A stretch of DNA of 64,000 nt from Arthrobacter roseus (GTDB lineage Bacteria > Actinomycetota > Actinomycetes > Actinomycetales > Micrococcaceae): assembly GCF_016907875.1 (NCBI RefSeq), contig NZ_JAFBCU010000001.1:248001-312000 (forward strand), read 5' to 3'. How positions within the stretch are numbered: the stretch's first letter is position 1; every line of letters starts with the position of its first letter. The position numbers and the translations under genes were made by a program. This document shows, in pieces, positions 55,850 to 64,000 of this stretch. The notes under the pieces are model-generated. The model saw only the letters and a list, made by a program, of their open reading frames with translations. It had not been told where the DNA came from and ran no database searches.

Positions 55850-56557
55850 CTAGTAGTCGAGGCCCTGACTGGGAGTGACCAGCCCTGTTTCGTAGGCGTA
55901 GACCACAACCTGGACCCGGTCCCGCAGGTGGAGCTTGCTGAGGACACGACGCACATGGGTTTTCACGGTTGTTTCGGACAGGAAGAACCCCTGGGCGATC
56001 TCCGCGTTGGACAGTCCCTCGGCGATAGCTCCGAGCACTTCACGTTCACGCGGCGTCAGCTCATCCAGCAACGGGTCACGAGGCGGCGGTGACTGGGCCG
56101 GCGCGGGAAGGGAGCGGACGTACGTTTCGAGTAGGCGCTGGGTGATCCGGGGCGCGACGACGGCGTCCCCACTAGCCACCAAACGGACCGCCTGTACCAG
56201 CTCCTGCGGTGCAACATCCTTGAGGAGAAAGGCCGATGCCCCTGCCTGCAACCCTGAGAATGCGTACTCATCCAGGTCAAACGTGGTCAGGATAATAATC
56301 CTCGCGCACGAGGCCGCAGCGATGCGCCTCGTCGCCTCGATCCCGTCCATAACCGGCATCCGGACATCCATGAGCACGACGTCGGTCTCCTGCACCGCAA
56401 CCTGCCGCACAGCATCCGCGCCGTCCACCGCTTCGCCCACGACCTCGAAGTCATCCTCGCCCTCAAGGATGAGCCGGAAACCCATCCTCAGCAGCGGCTG
56501 GTCATCCACCAAGAGGATCCTGATTTTGGGATCTACAACCTCGGTCATGTCAGTCAC
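55850..56557 (-). CDS. NarL-type response regulator
   Basis: A 235-residue regulator. The N-terminal receiver has the phosphorylation site in DVVLMDVRMP (about residue 60). The C-terminal LuxR helix-turn-helix is LTPREREVLGAIAEGLSNAEIAQGFFLSETTVKTHVRRVLSKL. It is encoded with a histidine kinase (4-base overlap) and next to an ABC transporter, which it probably regulates. Confidence 0.94.
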   Translation of the reverse strand: MTDMTEVVDPKIRILLVDDQPLLRMGFRLILEGEDDFEVVGEAVDGADAVRQVAVQETDVVLMDVRMPVMDGIEATRRIAAASCARIIILTTFDLDEYAFSGLQAGASAFLLKDVAPQELVQAVRLVASGDAVVAPRITQRLLETYVRSLPAPAQSPPPRDPLLDELTPREREVLGAIAEGLSNAEIAQGFFLSETTVKTHVRRVLSKLHLRDRVQVVVYAYETGLVTPSQGLDY

Positions 56558-57792
56558 TCCCCCTCATCCGGTACAACAAGCGTCACGTCAACCCTCCATC
56601 CGCTCTCCAGCGGACCGATCACAGCCCGTCCGTCATAAATGGCTGCCCGCTCGCGGATTCCGTTGATGCCCTGACCCGAACCCACGGAGTCGCCGTCCAG
56701 CGAGCCGGCTCCGTCGTCCGTCACTCGGATCCGCACCTTGCTGCCTTCACGTTCAATCAGCACCTCGACGGTACTCACACCCTTGGCATAGCGCAGGACG
56801 TTGGTCAAAGACTCCTGGACGATCCGGTAAACGGTCAGTTGAAAACCGTGGTGCTCAGGCAGAGCCCTTCCAGTAACCACAGACTTCAGTGGCAGGCCAG
56901 CCAGCCGAAACCCATCTAGCAGTGACGCAAGGGATCCTGTCACAGGTTGCGGCTCACGCGGCGCTGCCGAGCCCTCGCCCTCACGCAGAACGCCGAGGAC
57001 CCGGCGCATATCGGCAAGCGCTGTCCGACCGGCAGAAGACAATTCAGTCAAGACCTCCCCGGCGCGGTCCGGATTTTTTCGGACGACGACGCCGGCACCG
57101 TCCGATAGCGCGATCATCACCGACAGTGAATGCGCGACGACGTCGTGCATCTCCCGGGCGATCCGGTTGCGTTCGTTGGCTGAGGCGAGGCGCTCGTTTC
57201 GCTCGGCCCAATCGGCCAGCTCCATCTCGTGCAGGCGGTCGCGGCGCACCGTGACTCCGATGCCCACGGCTATGAAATAGGTCAGCAGAACAAAGCCGAT
57301 GATAACCAAAATCACCCACGGGTCATCGCTGAAGGCTTCCTCGGGCGCCACCCAGAAGGACCCGATACTCGGAATGGAGGAAAGTGCCATGGCTGTAAAC
57401 GCGTATCGGGCAGAGTGCTGTAGCGCCACGGCGTAGAGGCAGGCCCAGATACCGATGCCGAAACTCATTGTTGCGTCGCTCAGAAGAGTGATCAGGGGCT
57501 CAGCCAGTGACAGAACAAAAAGGATGAGTACCGGTTTGAAGCGGCGGAACAGGAGGCAGCCTGCAGCCGCAAGCACCAGCACGATCAGCCACCAACGTTC
57601 CTGACCGGAGGTCCCGAAGACCGCGTTAGGCAATGTTCCCACCACAAAGAAGGTGGATACCAGCAGGTCCATGAGCCGGGGGTGGCGATGGAAGAAGCGG
57701 CGAATTGGGCCGCGTCGTCGTTCGTTGATCTCGGTGAAGGAGACGACGGCCGTTCGTTCCGCCGTCTCCTTCACCAAGGATGAGGAGCTCAT
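56554..57792 (-). CDS. HisKA_3-type sensor histidine kinase
   Basis: A 412-residue kinase with five or six N-terminal hydrophobic helices. REMHDVVAHSLSVMIALSDGAG at about residue 214 carries the phospho-accepting histidine of the DesK/NarX group. The ATPase region RIRVTDDGAGSLDGDSVGSGQGINGIRERAAI is at about 355. It overlaps the response regulator by 4 bases. Confidence 0.93.
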   Translation of the reverse strand: MSSSSLVKETAERTAVVSFTEINERRRGPIRRFFHRHPRLMDLLVSTFFVVGTLPNAVFGTSGQERWWLIVLVLAAAGCLLFRRFKPVLILFVLSLAEPLITLLSDATMSFGIGIWACLYAVALQHSARYAFTAMALSSIPSIGSFWVAPEEAFSDDPWVILVIIGFVLLTYFIAVGIGVTVRRDRLHEMELADWAERNERLASANERNRIAREMHDVVAHSLSVMIALSDGAGVVVRKNPDRAGEVLTELSSAGRTALADMRRVLGVLREGEGSAAPREPQPVTGSLASLLDGFRLAGLPLKSVVTGRALPEHHGFQLTVYRIVQESLTNVLRYAKGVSTVEVLIEREGSKVRIRVTDDGAGSLDGDSVGSGQGINGIRERAAIYDGRAVIGPLESGWRVDVTLVVPDEGE

Positions 57793-57817
57793 GAGCTGAG
57801 CTTAGTTCTAGCGCCGC

Positions 57818-58681
57818 CTAGATATCGCGCGCTTTGGTGACGAACAGTGAGGCAATGAACAGGACCAGTGCCCAACCACCGAGAACGAGCGCGCCCTGCC
57901 ACTGGTTGAAGGCGTCGGGCATGATGTCGATGGCAACCATCTGCTCGCCGCCAGAGCTGGGAAGGAAGCGACCGGCATCTGGAATCCAATCGGCAATGCT
58001 GGAGAAGATCAGCAGCAGGATCGGAAGCACCATTAGGAGACCAATGCTGGTCACCACGCCGCCAGCGGTATTGCGCAGCAGCGTACCGATGGACATGGCC
58101 AGAATCGCCACAAGGGCCAGGACGGAACCAGTGTTGATGATGTGCAGCAGAATGCCGTCGTCGGTCAGGCTGAACGTGAGATCCTGTGTGGCGAGAATCG
58201 GCTGCGCCACGAGGTAGCCGAGGAACGCCGATCCGGCGCCGACAATGAAAGCGATGACCGCGAACACCAGGTTCTTGGCCACGAGAGCTGGGATACGGGT
58301 GGGCACGGCCACCATCGTTGATCGGATCATGCCGGTTCCCCATTCAGAGGCAATCAGCACAACGGCAAGGGATGCGACCAACAACTGACCGAAAATGAGA
58401 CCCGAACCCGGAACCGTTCCCGCGATCGACGCCGGCTCCGGCGTCCCAGCCATGTCCACTCCCTCAGGGGTGTTAGCCATCATTTCCGCGAGGACCGTAG
58501 TAGACCAGGCGCTAAGGGCTGCCAGACCCACCATGATCACAGCGGTGATGGCGAGCAGTATCACGGTGGACGGAACGGTGGTGATCTTGATCCACTCAGA
58601 TTTGAGCACACGGCCGAAGGTGACACCGCCGAAGTTCCGCACCGAAGGGTGCGTGGGGGCGGAAACTGTTGTGGAACTCAT
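57818..58681 (-). CDS. ABC transporter permease
   Basis: A 287-residue membrane protein with six hydrophobic segments and a periplasmic-like loop between the first and second (TPEGVDMAGTPEPASIAG). It resembles the ABC-2 permeases of small antibiotic-resistance or lantibiotic exporters. The ATPase gene ends 3 bases before it. Confidence 0.88.
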   Translation of the reverse strand: MSSTTVSAPTHPSVRNFGGVTFGRVLKSEWIKITTVPSTVILLAITAVIMVGLAALSAWSTTVLAEMMANTPEGVDMAGTPEPASIAGTVPGSGLIFGQLLVASLAVVLIASEWGTGMIRSTMVAVPTRIPALVAKNLVFAVIAFIVGAGSAFLGYLVAQPILATQDLTFSLTDDGILLHIINTGSVLALVAILAMSIGTLLRNTAGGVVTSIGLLMVLPILLLIFSSIADWIPDAGRFLPSSGGEQMVAIDIMPDAFNQWQGALVLGGWALVLFIASLFVTKARDI

Positions 58682-58683
58682 GG

Positions 58684-59631
58684 TTACTTTCCTTCCCCGG
58701 CTGAAATGCCGGCGTGTTCAGAGCCGAGGCCTTGCGAATGGTACTCAACCGAATCTTGGGTGAGACGCATGTACGCTTCCTCCAGGGATGCCTGCAATGG
58801 CGTCAGTTCATAGAGCAAAACGTTGTTCTGCAGTGCGGTGTACGCAATCTGACGCGGTTCAACACCACTGATCTCCAGGAGCTCAGGTTCGAGCTGCCGG
58901 GAGGTGACGCCGTCGTTCGCCAGGGTGCGCACCAGCACCTCTGGCTGGTCAGTCCTGACGCGCGTGCTTGACTGGCCCTGATTCCCGATGATCTGCGCGA
59001 TCGGTGCGTCCGCGATGATCTGGCCGCGCCCAATCACAATGAGGTGGTCAGCCGTCAGAGCCATTTCGCTCATCAGGTGGGATGACAGGAAAACTGTCCG
59101 GCCCTCCGCTGCGAGTCCCTTGGCCAGGTGACGCACCCACTGCACACCCTCCGGGTCCAGCCCGTTGACGGGCTCATCAAGGATCAGAGTGTGAGGGTCG
59201 CCGAGCATGGCGACGGCGATGCCAAGCCGCTGGCCCATGCCGAGGGAGAAACCGCCAACTCGCTTCTTCGCGACGGGACCGAGGCCTGTCATCTCAATGA
59301 CTTCGCGGACCCTGCTGGTGGGAATTCCGTGCGTGGCAGCCATAGCCCGGAGGTGGTTGAACGCCGAACGACGGGTGTGAACTGCCTTGGCGTCCAAGAG
59401 CGCCCCCACCTCATGCAGCGGCGCCCGGTGCTGGCTGTAAGGCTTGCCGTTGACGAGAACCTCACCGTGCGATGGGCGGTCGAGACCCACGATCATTCTC
59501 ATCGTGGTGGATTTGCCAGCGCCATTTGGTCCTAGAAAGCCGGTGACTTTTCCAGGCTGCACGGTGAAGGAGACGTTATTGACCGCCGTCTTTGAACCGT
59601 AGTTCTTGCCAAGGCCTCGTGCCTCAATCAT
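58684..59631 (-). CDS. ABC transporter ATP-binding protein
   Basis: A 315-residue ATPase. Walker A is GFLGPNGAGKST, the signature region is GGFSLGMGQRLGIAVAML, and Walker B is LILDEPVNGLDPEG. The C-terminal extension (about 220-315) is typical of drug-exporter ATPases. It pairs with the permease gene and the two-component system next door. Confidence 0.94.
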   Translation of the reverse strand: MIEARGLGKNYGSKTAVNNVSFTVQPGKVTGFLGPNGAGKSTTMRMIVGLDRPSHGEVLVNGKPYSQHRAPLHEVGALLDAKAVHTRRSAFNHLRAMAATHGIPTSRVREVIEMTGLGPVAKKRVGGFSLGMGQRLGIAVAMLGDPHTLILDEPVNGLDPEGVQWVRHLAKGLAAEGRTVFLSSHLMSEMALTADHLIVIGRGQIIADAPIAQIIGNQGQSSTRVRTDQPEVLVRTLANDGVTSRQLEPELLEISGVEPRQIAYTALQNNVLLYELTPLQASLEEAYMRLTQDSVEYHSQGLGSEHAGISAGEGK

Positions 59632-59757
59632 GGATCATCCTTATGGATTCGAGGAAACTTCTACGTAGGTCAAAAGACCATACTCGTCCACAGTAGGGTT
59701 CGTGACGCTTTCAGACACCAACCAAGAGGACGATGTTGGGCTTCAACCACCTAGTCC

Positions 59758-60621
59758 TCAGGGATGATTCCCCCATTCAATGCCCAGAACTAATTGCGGT
59801 TTCGCGGAGCCGGTCTGCTCGACGAAGTTCAACACTGAGGAGACAAAGCGGTCTGGCTCATCATGGAAGATTGCGTGCGCGCTATGGGGGAACAGCACGG
59901 TCTGCGCTCCCCGGACGTGCTCTCCGATCCAGGCCGTCCCGCGCCAGTTGTAGGCCTGATCCTTTTGGCCAGTCATGACCAGGGTGGGAAGATCCAACTG
60001 CTCTAGAAAGTCACGCCAGTCATGCCGAGTGTGGTCAGCCATGATCGCGTTGCGCACCTGCGCCCCACACTTTGCCATTTCCTTGATGAAGAGCTCCCGA
60101 TCAGCCTCGCTCACCGGGGAGGCGCAGATCTCGTCGACTTGATGCTCGATCATGGTGTCAAGTTCGTAACTGACCTTCCCCTGGAACCGGGCGAGGCCGA
60201 CGTCGTCAAAGCACTCGGCGTGGTGCCAGGGCCAGTCCGCGGCGAGATACTGGCGCGGCACCTGGCTGCAGTAGATCCCACCGGATACCCGCTGCGACCC
60301 GAAATTCTCCAGCATACTCCAGGCAACTGCTGAGCCGAGCGACCAGCCAAGGACAATTGCCTCCTCGATGTGCAGGTACTCCAGTAACTCATGCAGGTCT
60401 GCCCCCATCCGCGCCACTTTGGGCTGGTAGGGCGGGGCGCCGGAGTCGCCGTGACCTCTCAGATCCAACGCAACGACCCGGCAGTGCTGGGCGAGCGCGG
60501 GAGCGACGCCGTCGAAGAATCGGTGGCTAAACCCCCAACCGTGCAACAGCACCAGCGGCGGACCAGACCCGGTATCGGCAAAACTCAACTCGATACCGTC
60601 AGTGGTCGTAAACGTGGGCAT
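59758..60621 (-). CDS. Alpha/beta hydrolase (non-heme chloroperoxidase-like)
   Basis: A 287-residue alpha/beta hydrolase. The nucleophile elbow GWSLGSA is at about residue 92, HGWGF forms the oxyanion side near residue 29, DQAYNWRG supplies the acid near 222, and the FPHSAHAIFHDEPD histidine is near 250. It is close to non-heme chloroperoxidases and related esterases. The ATG at 60621 follows GAGGAG. It is divergent from the SDR gene. Confidence 0.85.
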   Translation of the reverse strand: MPTFTTTDGIELSFADTGSGPPLVLLHGWGFSHRFFDGVAPALAQHCRVVALDLRGHGDSGAPPYQPKVARMGADLHELLEYLHIEEAIVLGWSLGSAVAWSMLENFGSQRVSGGIYCSQVPRQYLAADWPWHHAECFDDVGLARFQGKVSYELDTMIEHQVDEICASPVSEADRELFIKEMAKCGAQVRNAIMADHTRHDWRDFLEQLDLPTLVMTGQKDQAYNWRGTAWIGEHVRGAQTVLFPHSAHAIFHDEPDRFVSSVLNFVEQTGSAKPQLVLGIEWGNHP

Positions 60622-60709
60622 GAACACTCCTCGCTATCAGAACTCCCGTAGGGGTTGTTGAACCGACTCTACGTTGTTACGTTCAAGTCAAGGCTTCGAA
60701 AGGAAAATC

Positions 60710-61510
60710 ATGGACCTCGGCATCAAAGACAAGATTGCACTGGTTACCGGTGGCGCCGGTGGCATCGGCTCGGCGGCGGCGCAACAGCTGCTGGACGAAG
60801 GGACCACTGTGGTGCTCTCCGATCTGCACCAAGAGGCACTTGATGACGTGGCTGGCGCCTTGAACGCCCCTGACGGCAAGCTCTTCGCCTTCGCCGCAGA
60901 CATCACCGACGTCGACGAGGTGGCCCGATTGCGCGAGCAGACCGAGGCCGCAGTGGGCGATATCGATATCCTCGTGCAGTCCTCCGGAATCACCGGCGCT
61001 CAGGGACTGTTCCATGAGATCGACGACGAGGGCTGGGTGAACACAATCACGGTGGACCTTCTGGGCCCCGTCCGGCTTACCAAAGCTTTCCTGCCTGCTC
61101 TGCGCAAGGGTGGCTGGGGTCGGATTGTCTATCTGTGCAGCGAGGACGCGGTGCAACCGTATGACGATGAACTCCCCTACTGTGCGGCCAAGGCTGGCAT
61201 CCTGGCCATGGCCAAGGGGCTCTCGCGTAGTTATGCCAAGGAGGGCTTGCTGGTCAACACGGTCTCCCCCGCGTTCATCAGCAGCCCGATGACAGATGCC
61301 ATGATGAAGAGGCGTGCTGCCCAGCTCGGCACCAGTTTTGACGAGGCGATCGTGAGCTTCCTCGACGAAGAACGGCCGTACATGGAGCTCAAGCGCAGGG
61401 GCGAGCCCGATGAGGTTGCAAGCGTGATCACGTTCCTCTGCTCGGATCGAGCGAGCTTCGTCAACGGATCCAATTACCGGGTTGACTCCGGCTCAGTAGC
61501 GACGATCTGA
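60710..61510 (+). CDS. Short-chain dehydrogenase/reductase
   Basis: A 266-residue SDR oxidoreductase. The cofactor-binding TGGAGGIG is at residues 13-20, the catalytic serine in YLCSED near 144, and Y157-K161 in YCAAK complete the site. It is followed after 9 bases by an FAD-dependent reductase on the same strand. The substrate is unknown. Confidence 0.9.
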   Translation: MDLGIKDKIALVTGGAGGIGSAAAQQLLDEGTTVVLSDLHQEALDDVAGALNAPDGKLFAFAADITDVDEVARLREQTEAAVGDIDILVQSSGITGAQGLFHEIDDEGWVNTITVDLLGPVRLTKAFLPALRKGGWGRIVYLCSEDAVQPYDDELPYCAAKAGILAMAKGLSRSYAKEGLLVNTVSPAFISSPMTDAMMKRRAAQLGTSFDEAIVSFLDEERPYMELKRRGEPDEVASVITFLCSDRASFVNGSNYRVDSGSVATI

Positions 61511-61519
61511 GGTCCGGCG

Positions 61520-62734
61520 ATGGCTAGCACGAGCGAGCACTACGATTACGTGATCATCGGTGGCGGGATGGTCGGAGACGCGGCCGCCAAAGCGATCCAC
61601 GAGACCGACGGCCATGGATCAATCCTGATTATAGGGGCAGATCCGGAGCCTCCGATCGCCCGGCCCGCGCTGTCGAAGAAGCTGTGGAGGGACCCAGACT
61701 TCACCTTAGATCAGGCCTGGTTGAACACAGAGCAGGAATCCGGCGTCGAGCTGATGACCGCGGACCCGGCGACGTCAATCGATCTCGACGCACACACGGT
61801 CCGTACGGCTTCCGGTGAGCAGGTGGCCTATGGGAAACTGCTGATCGCCACCGGCGGCGAGCCGCATCACCTCGATCTTCCCGACGACGATCGGGTGATC
61901 GCCTTCCGCACCGTCTCCGACTACCGCAGGCTGCGCGAGCTGAGCGGCGATAACCGCCACCTGCTGGTAGTGGGAGGCGGCTTCATCGGTACCGAGCTGG
62001 CCGGCTCTTTGGTGCAGAACGACACTCGGGTGACACTTGCCTATCCCGAGAATCTGGTTAACGACTCGCTCTTCCCACGAGAGCTTGCCCAGGCGGTGAC
62101 CCAGATGTTCATCGACCACGGCGTGATCCTGTCACCGCAGACAAGAATCGCTTCGGGCTCAGTCGAAGACGGGCAACTGTCGATCCGCGACGAAAGCGAG
62201 ACAACGTTCATGGTGGACGGCGTTGTCGTTGGCCTCGGCATCAGCCCCTCAACTGAGCTTGCCGAGACCGCCGGGCTAAACGTCGACGACGGCGTCGTGG
62301 TTGACGCTATGTTGATGACGAGCCATCCGGATGTGTTCGCGGCCGGTGATGTGGCGAACTATCCTGATCGGTTGCTTGGGCAACGTCGGGTTGAGCACGT
62401 GGACAACGCGAACGCTATGGGTGCTCGGGTAGGCGCCAACATGGCGGGCGACCCGCAGCCCTATACGCACACGCCCTACTTCTACTCGGTGTTGTTCGGT
62501 ATCCGTTATGAGGCTGTAGGCTCGTTGGACTCGTCGTTGGACATGGTCCAGGACTGGACCGCGGACCGCAGCCGAGGCGTCGTTTACTATCTCAGTGACT
62601 CTGGCGAGGTGGCTGGGGTGCTGCTGTGGAACTTCCCAGACCAGACCGACGCCGCCCGGCAGGTGATCGCCGATTCTCAGGCAGGAACGCTAAGTCGCGA
62701 TGAACTGCGCGGTCGAATCCCGATCGGTGGTTAA
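61520..62734 (+). CDS. FAD-dependent pyridine nucleotide oxidoreductase
   Basis: A 404-residue flavoprotein of the ferredoxin/rubredoxin-reductase group. Motifs IIGGGMVGDAAAKAI (about residue 13), VVGGGFIGTELAGSL (about 150) and VFAAGDVANYPD (about 272) are FAD, NAD(P) and C-terminal FAD contacts. The C-terminal domain is also of the ferredoxin-reductase type. No ferredoxin gene is close. It is co-transcribed with the SDR gene. Confidence 0.88.
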   Translation: MASTSEHYDYVIIGGGMVGDAAAKAIHETDGHGSILIIGADPEPPIARPALSKKLWRDPDFTLDQAWLNTEQESGVELMTADPATSIDLDAHTVRTASGEQVAYGKLLIATGGEPHHLDLPDDDRVIAFRTVSDYRRLRELSGDNRHLLVVGGGFIGTELAGSLVQNDTRVTLAYPENLVNDSLFPRELAQAVTQMFIDHGVILSPQTRIASGSVEDGQLSIRDESETTFMVDGVVVGLGISPSTELAETAGLNVDDGVVVDAMLMTSHPDVFAAGDVANYPDRLLGQRRVEHVDNANAMGARVGANMAGDPQPYTHTPYFYSVLFGIRYEAVGSLDSSLDMVQDWTADRSRGVVYYLSDSGEVAGVLLWNFPDQTDAARQVIADSQAGTLSRDELRGRIPIGG

Positions 62735-62803
62735 ACCTGCTTGGCCAGAAGTTTAGCCAGCTCCTCGTCCGGGTCACACGGACTGCCGATTAGGAACCTT
62801 GCA

Positions 62804-63316
62804 CTACTGCGCCTGCGCATGACACGAAACCGTGCTGATGGTGCGACCTTCCGCGATGCGGTCATCAACAGCATCGCCCCTCAGCCAACCCCTCACCCAG
62901 CATCTCAGGGCGAAGGCGACGGGAATAAGGGTGAGGGAGGCAAGAAGCCCGAATAGCATCGCCGGCCCCCCGACGCTTGCGATGGACCCGATATAAGCGA
63001 AAACGCCCGCGAGAAGCACGGCCATGAAAATAACCGACGCTGTCAGGATATTTGTCCAGCGCGTCGACTGGTTGGTCCGTGTTCTGCCAGCCACCGCGGC
63101 CGAGACCAGCTGCCAAGCTGCCACCACTGCCATCTCGACACCGACGACTGCGACTACAAGTGCCATGACGGTTGGGAGCGCCAGATACGCAACCTCCGGG
63201 TATGCGCTGGCGTAGCTTGCCCCGGCCGACGGAATAACCACCAGTTGGATCAGCAGGGCCGCGAGCGCAGCAAGTCCGAGGAAAAAGCGAATAGGTAGAA
63301 CTTCCTGCTTGGTCAT
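62804..63316 (-). CDS. DUF2975-like membrane protein
   Basis: A 170-residue protein with four hydrophobic segments in a pattern similar to DUF2975 proteins. AGAAGGA lies about 6 bases upstream of the ATG. It is the second such protein in the window but has no adjacent XRE gene. Function unknown. Confidence 0.65.
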   Translation of the reverse strand: MTKQEVLPIRFFLGLAALAALLIQLVVIPSAGASYASAYPEVAYLALPTVMALVVAVVGVEMAVVAAWQLVSAAVAGRTRTNQSTRWTNILTASVIFMAVLLAGVFAYIGSIASVGGPAMLFGLLASLTLIPVAFALRCWVRGWLRGDAVDDRIAEGRTISTVSCHAQAQ

Positions 63317-63417
63317 GTCGCGATCCTTCTCTTACTTGCATCTACTGTCAATCATGCATGAAGCCGGAATGCATCGTGTTGCGAGCCGGATTCCGTCTTA
63401 CTGAGATTGGGGCAACC

Positions 63418-63642
63418 ATGCGAACGACTTGGCAATTGAGTATCACCCTTCCGAATGAGATGGCCCGACGCACGTTATTCGCCCGCGGCCAGGCACTGGA
63501 GGCCTGGCTCCACATGGAGCAGCAGAGACGCGCTAGCTGGTTGTGTTCCGACCGGAAGCCCTTAAACAAGTTGAGGAGCTTTACGACTTCATCGCCGGTG
63601 CAGGCTCACCCGGTAACGCTGAAGGCTTCACCGAGTGGATAG
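63418..63642 (+). pseudogene. Remnant of a ParD-like antitoxin
   Basis: The 74-residue frame begins MRTTWQLSITLPNEMA, the ParD-type start, but then jumps to ALEAWLHMEQ, which belongs near the C-terminal half of intact proteins. The middle part is missing, and the final 20 residues are unlike the family. It overlaps the toxin remnant by 100 bases. Confidence 0.6.
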
Positions 63643-63779
63643 TCTCGTTTTGCGAAAGCCGCGCCCATTTCTCCTACCGTGGGGTATCGCGCGACGATCT
63701 TCGTCCGGCGCTACGGACGATCGAGTACATCAACTATGCGGGTGCCCTGTCTCGGATCCCCCACCGAACATCCGAATGA
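63543..63779 (+). pseudogene. Truncated ParE/RelE-like toxin
   Basis: The 78-residue frame VFRPEALKQVEELYDFIAGAGSPGNAEGFTEWIVSFCESRAHFSYRGVSRDDLRPALRTI follows the ParE N-terminal core. After RTIEY it continues as INYAGALSRIPHRTSE, unlike the family, so the last strand is lost. It is preceded by a decayed antitoxin. Confidence 0.65.
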
Positions 63780-64000
63780 ATCCGCGACGGCCGAGCGTGA
63801 ACTCTGCCTAGAGACTTACTTCGCAGTGTTTTCGAGTCCCATTCCGTTCCACGGACTGCCACCTGACCTCCTGCCCGCGCACTCCATTGCGATAAAACTG
63901 AATGCTTGGCTCGCTGGGTTGCAGGCGTGGGTTATACCGCAGCTGTTCTAAGGGACCTTGATGGTAAAAAGCTCGGTGGGGTTGCGTTTAGCTCAACGCA
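63780..64000. other. End of the window without a recognisable gene
   Basis: About 220 bases with a plus-strand open frame running to 63951 that lacks a ribosome-binding site and shows no family resemblance. It may be part of a gene beyond the window. Confidence 0.4.

Overview
The window looks like a chromosomal segment of a high-GC Gram-positive bacterium, most likely Micrococcaceae and Arthrobacter-like. This rests on the gene order rpsF-ssb-rpsR-rplI followed by dnaB, an Rpf-type LysM muralidase, a CsoR-CopZ-CopA copper operon, a CmtR-like metal sensor, CGNR regulators and frequent GTG starts with 4-base overlaps. No rRNA or tRNA gene and no CRISPR array was recognised.

Layout. 1-9.4 kb: a truncated WXG100-like protein, a DUF457 membrane hydrolase, purB followed by an ArsO-like flavoprotein, a DUF4097/HicB-like pair, azlCD, a MazEF-type toxin-antitoxin pair, and an MFS exporter broken by one extra base. 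9.4-19 kb: a gene-poor stretch with a palindromic repeat, cardiolipin synthase, a TetR/kinase pair (the kinase is frameshifted) divergent from a 14-TM drug exporter, a SulP transporter bracketed by two identical 17-bp palindromic repeats, a CynX-like carrier, and yefM-yoeB. 19-35 kb: the copper operon with a CsoR operator, a DUF2975/XRE pair whose start codon lies inside a 62-bp near-perfect palindrome, an EamA/CGNR divergent pair, then small housekeeping genes (methyltransferase, DinB-like, TPR, HIT-like, DJ-1/PfpI, MATE, DUF4031-HD, MoaD-like plus BNR-repeat protein). 35-46 kb: the Rpf muralidase, nitronate monooxygenase, CDGSH protein plus diiron-type redox enzyme, TusA/YeeE thiosulfate-uptake pair, a membrane GGDEF-EAL protein, CmtR/CDF metal efflux, a methyltransferase-siderophore reductase fusion, and LysE. 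46-53 kb: the replication/ribosome block, with dnaB carrying a class 3 intein, a DnaA-box cluster upstream of dnaB, and rpsF-ssb-rpsR-rplI with a terminator. 53-64 kb: a glycosyltransferase, M18 aminopeptidase, a two-component system coupled to an ABC transporter, a hydrolase/SDR/FAD-reductase group, another DUF2975-like membrane protein, and a decayed ParDE module.

Functional links. Copper (csoR-copZ-copA), Cd/Pb-type metal efflux (CmtR plus CDF), thiosulfate uptake (YeeE plus TusA) and Fe-S or diiron redox chemistry (CDGSH plus heme-oxygenase-like enzyme) suggest a soil or surface organism dealing with metals. At least three toxin-antitoxin loci, two intact and one decayed, sit in the window. 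The most unusual items are the dnaB class 3 intein with an internal cysteine-rich segment, the methyltransferase-SIP fusion with its own internal start site, the palindromes bracketing sulP, the palindrome over the DUF2975 start, and the DnaA-box cluster. I found no clear undescribed defence system.
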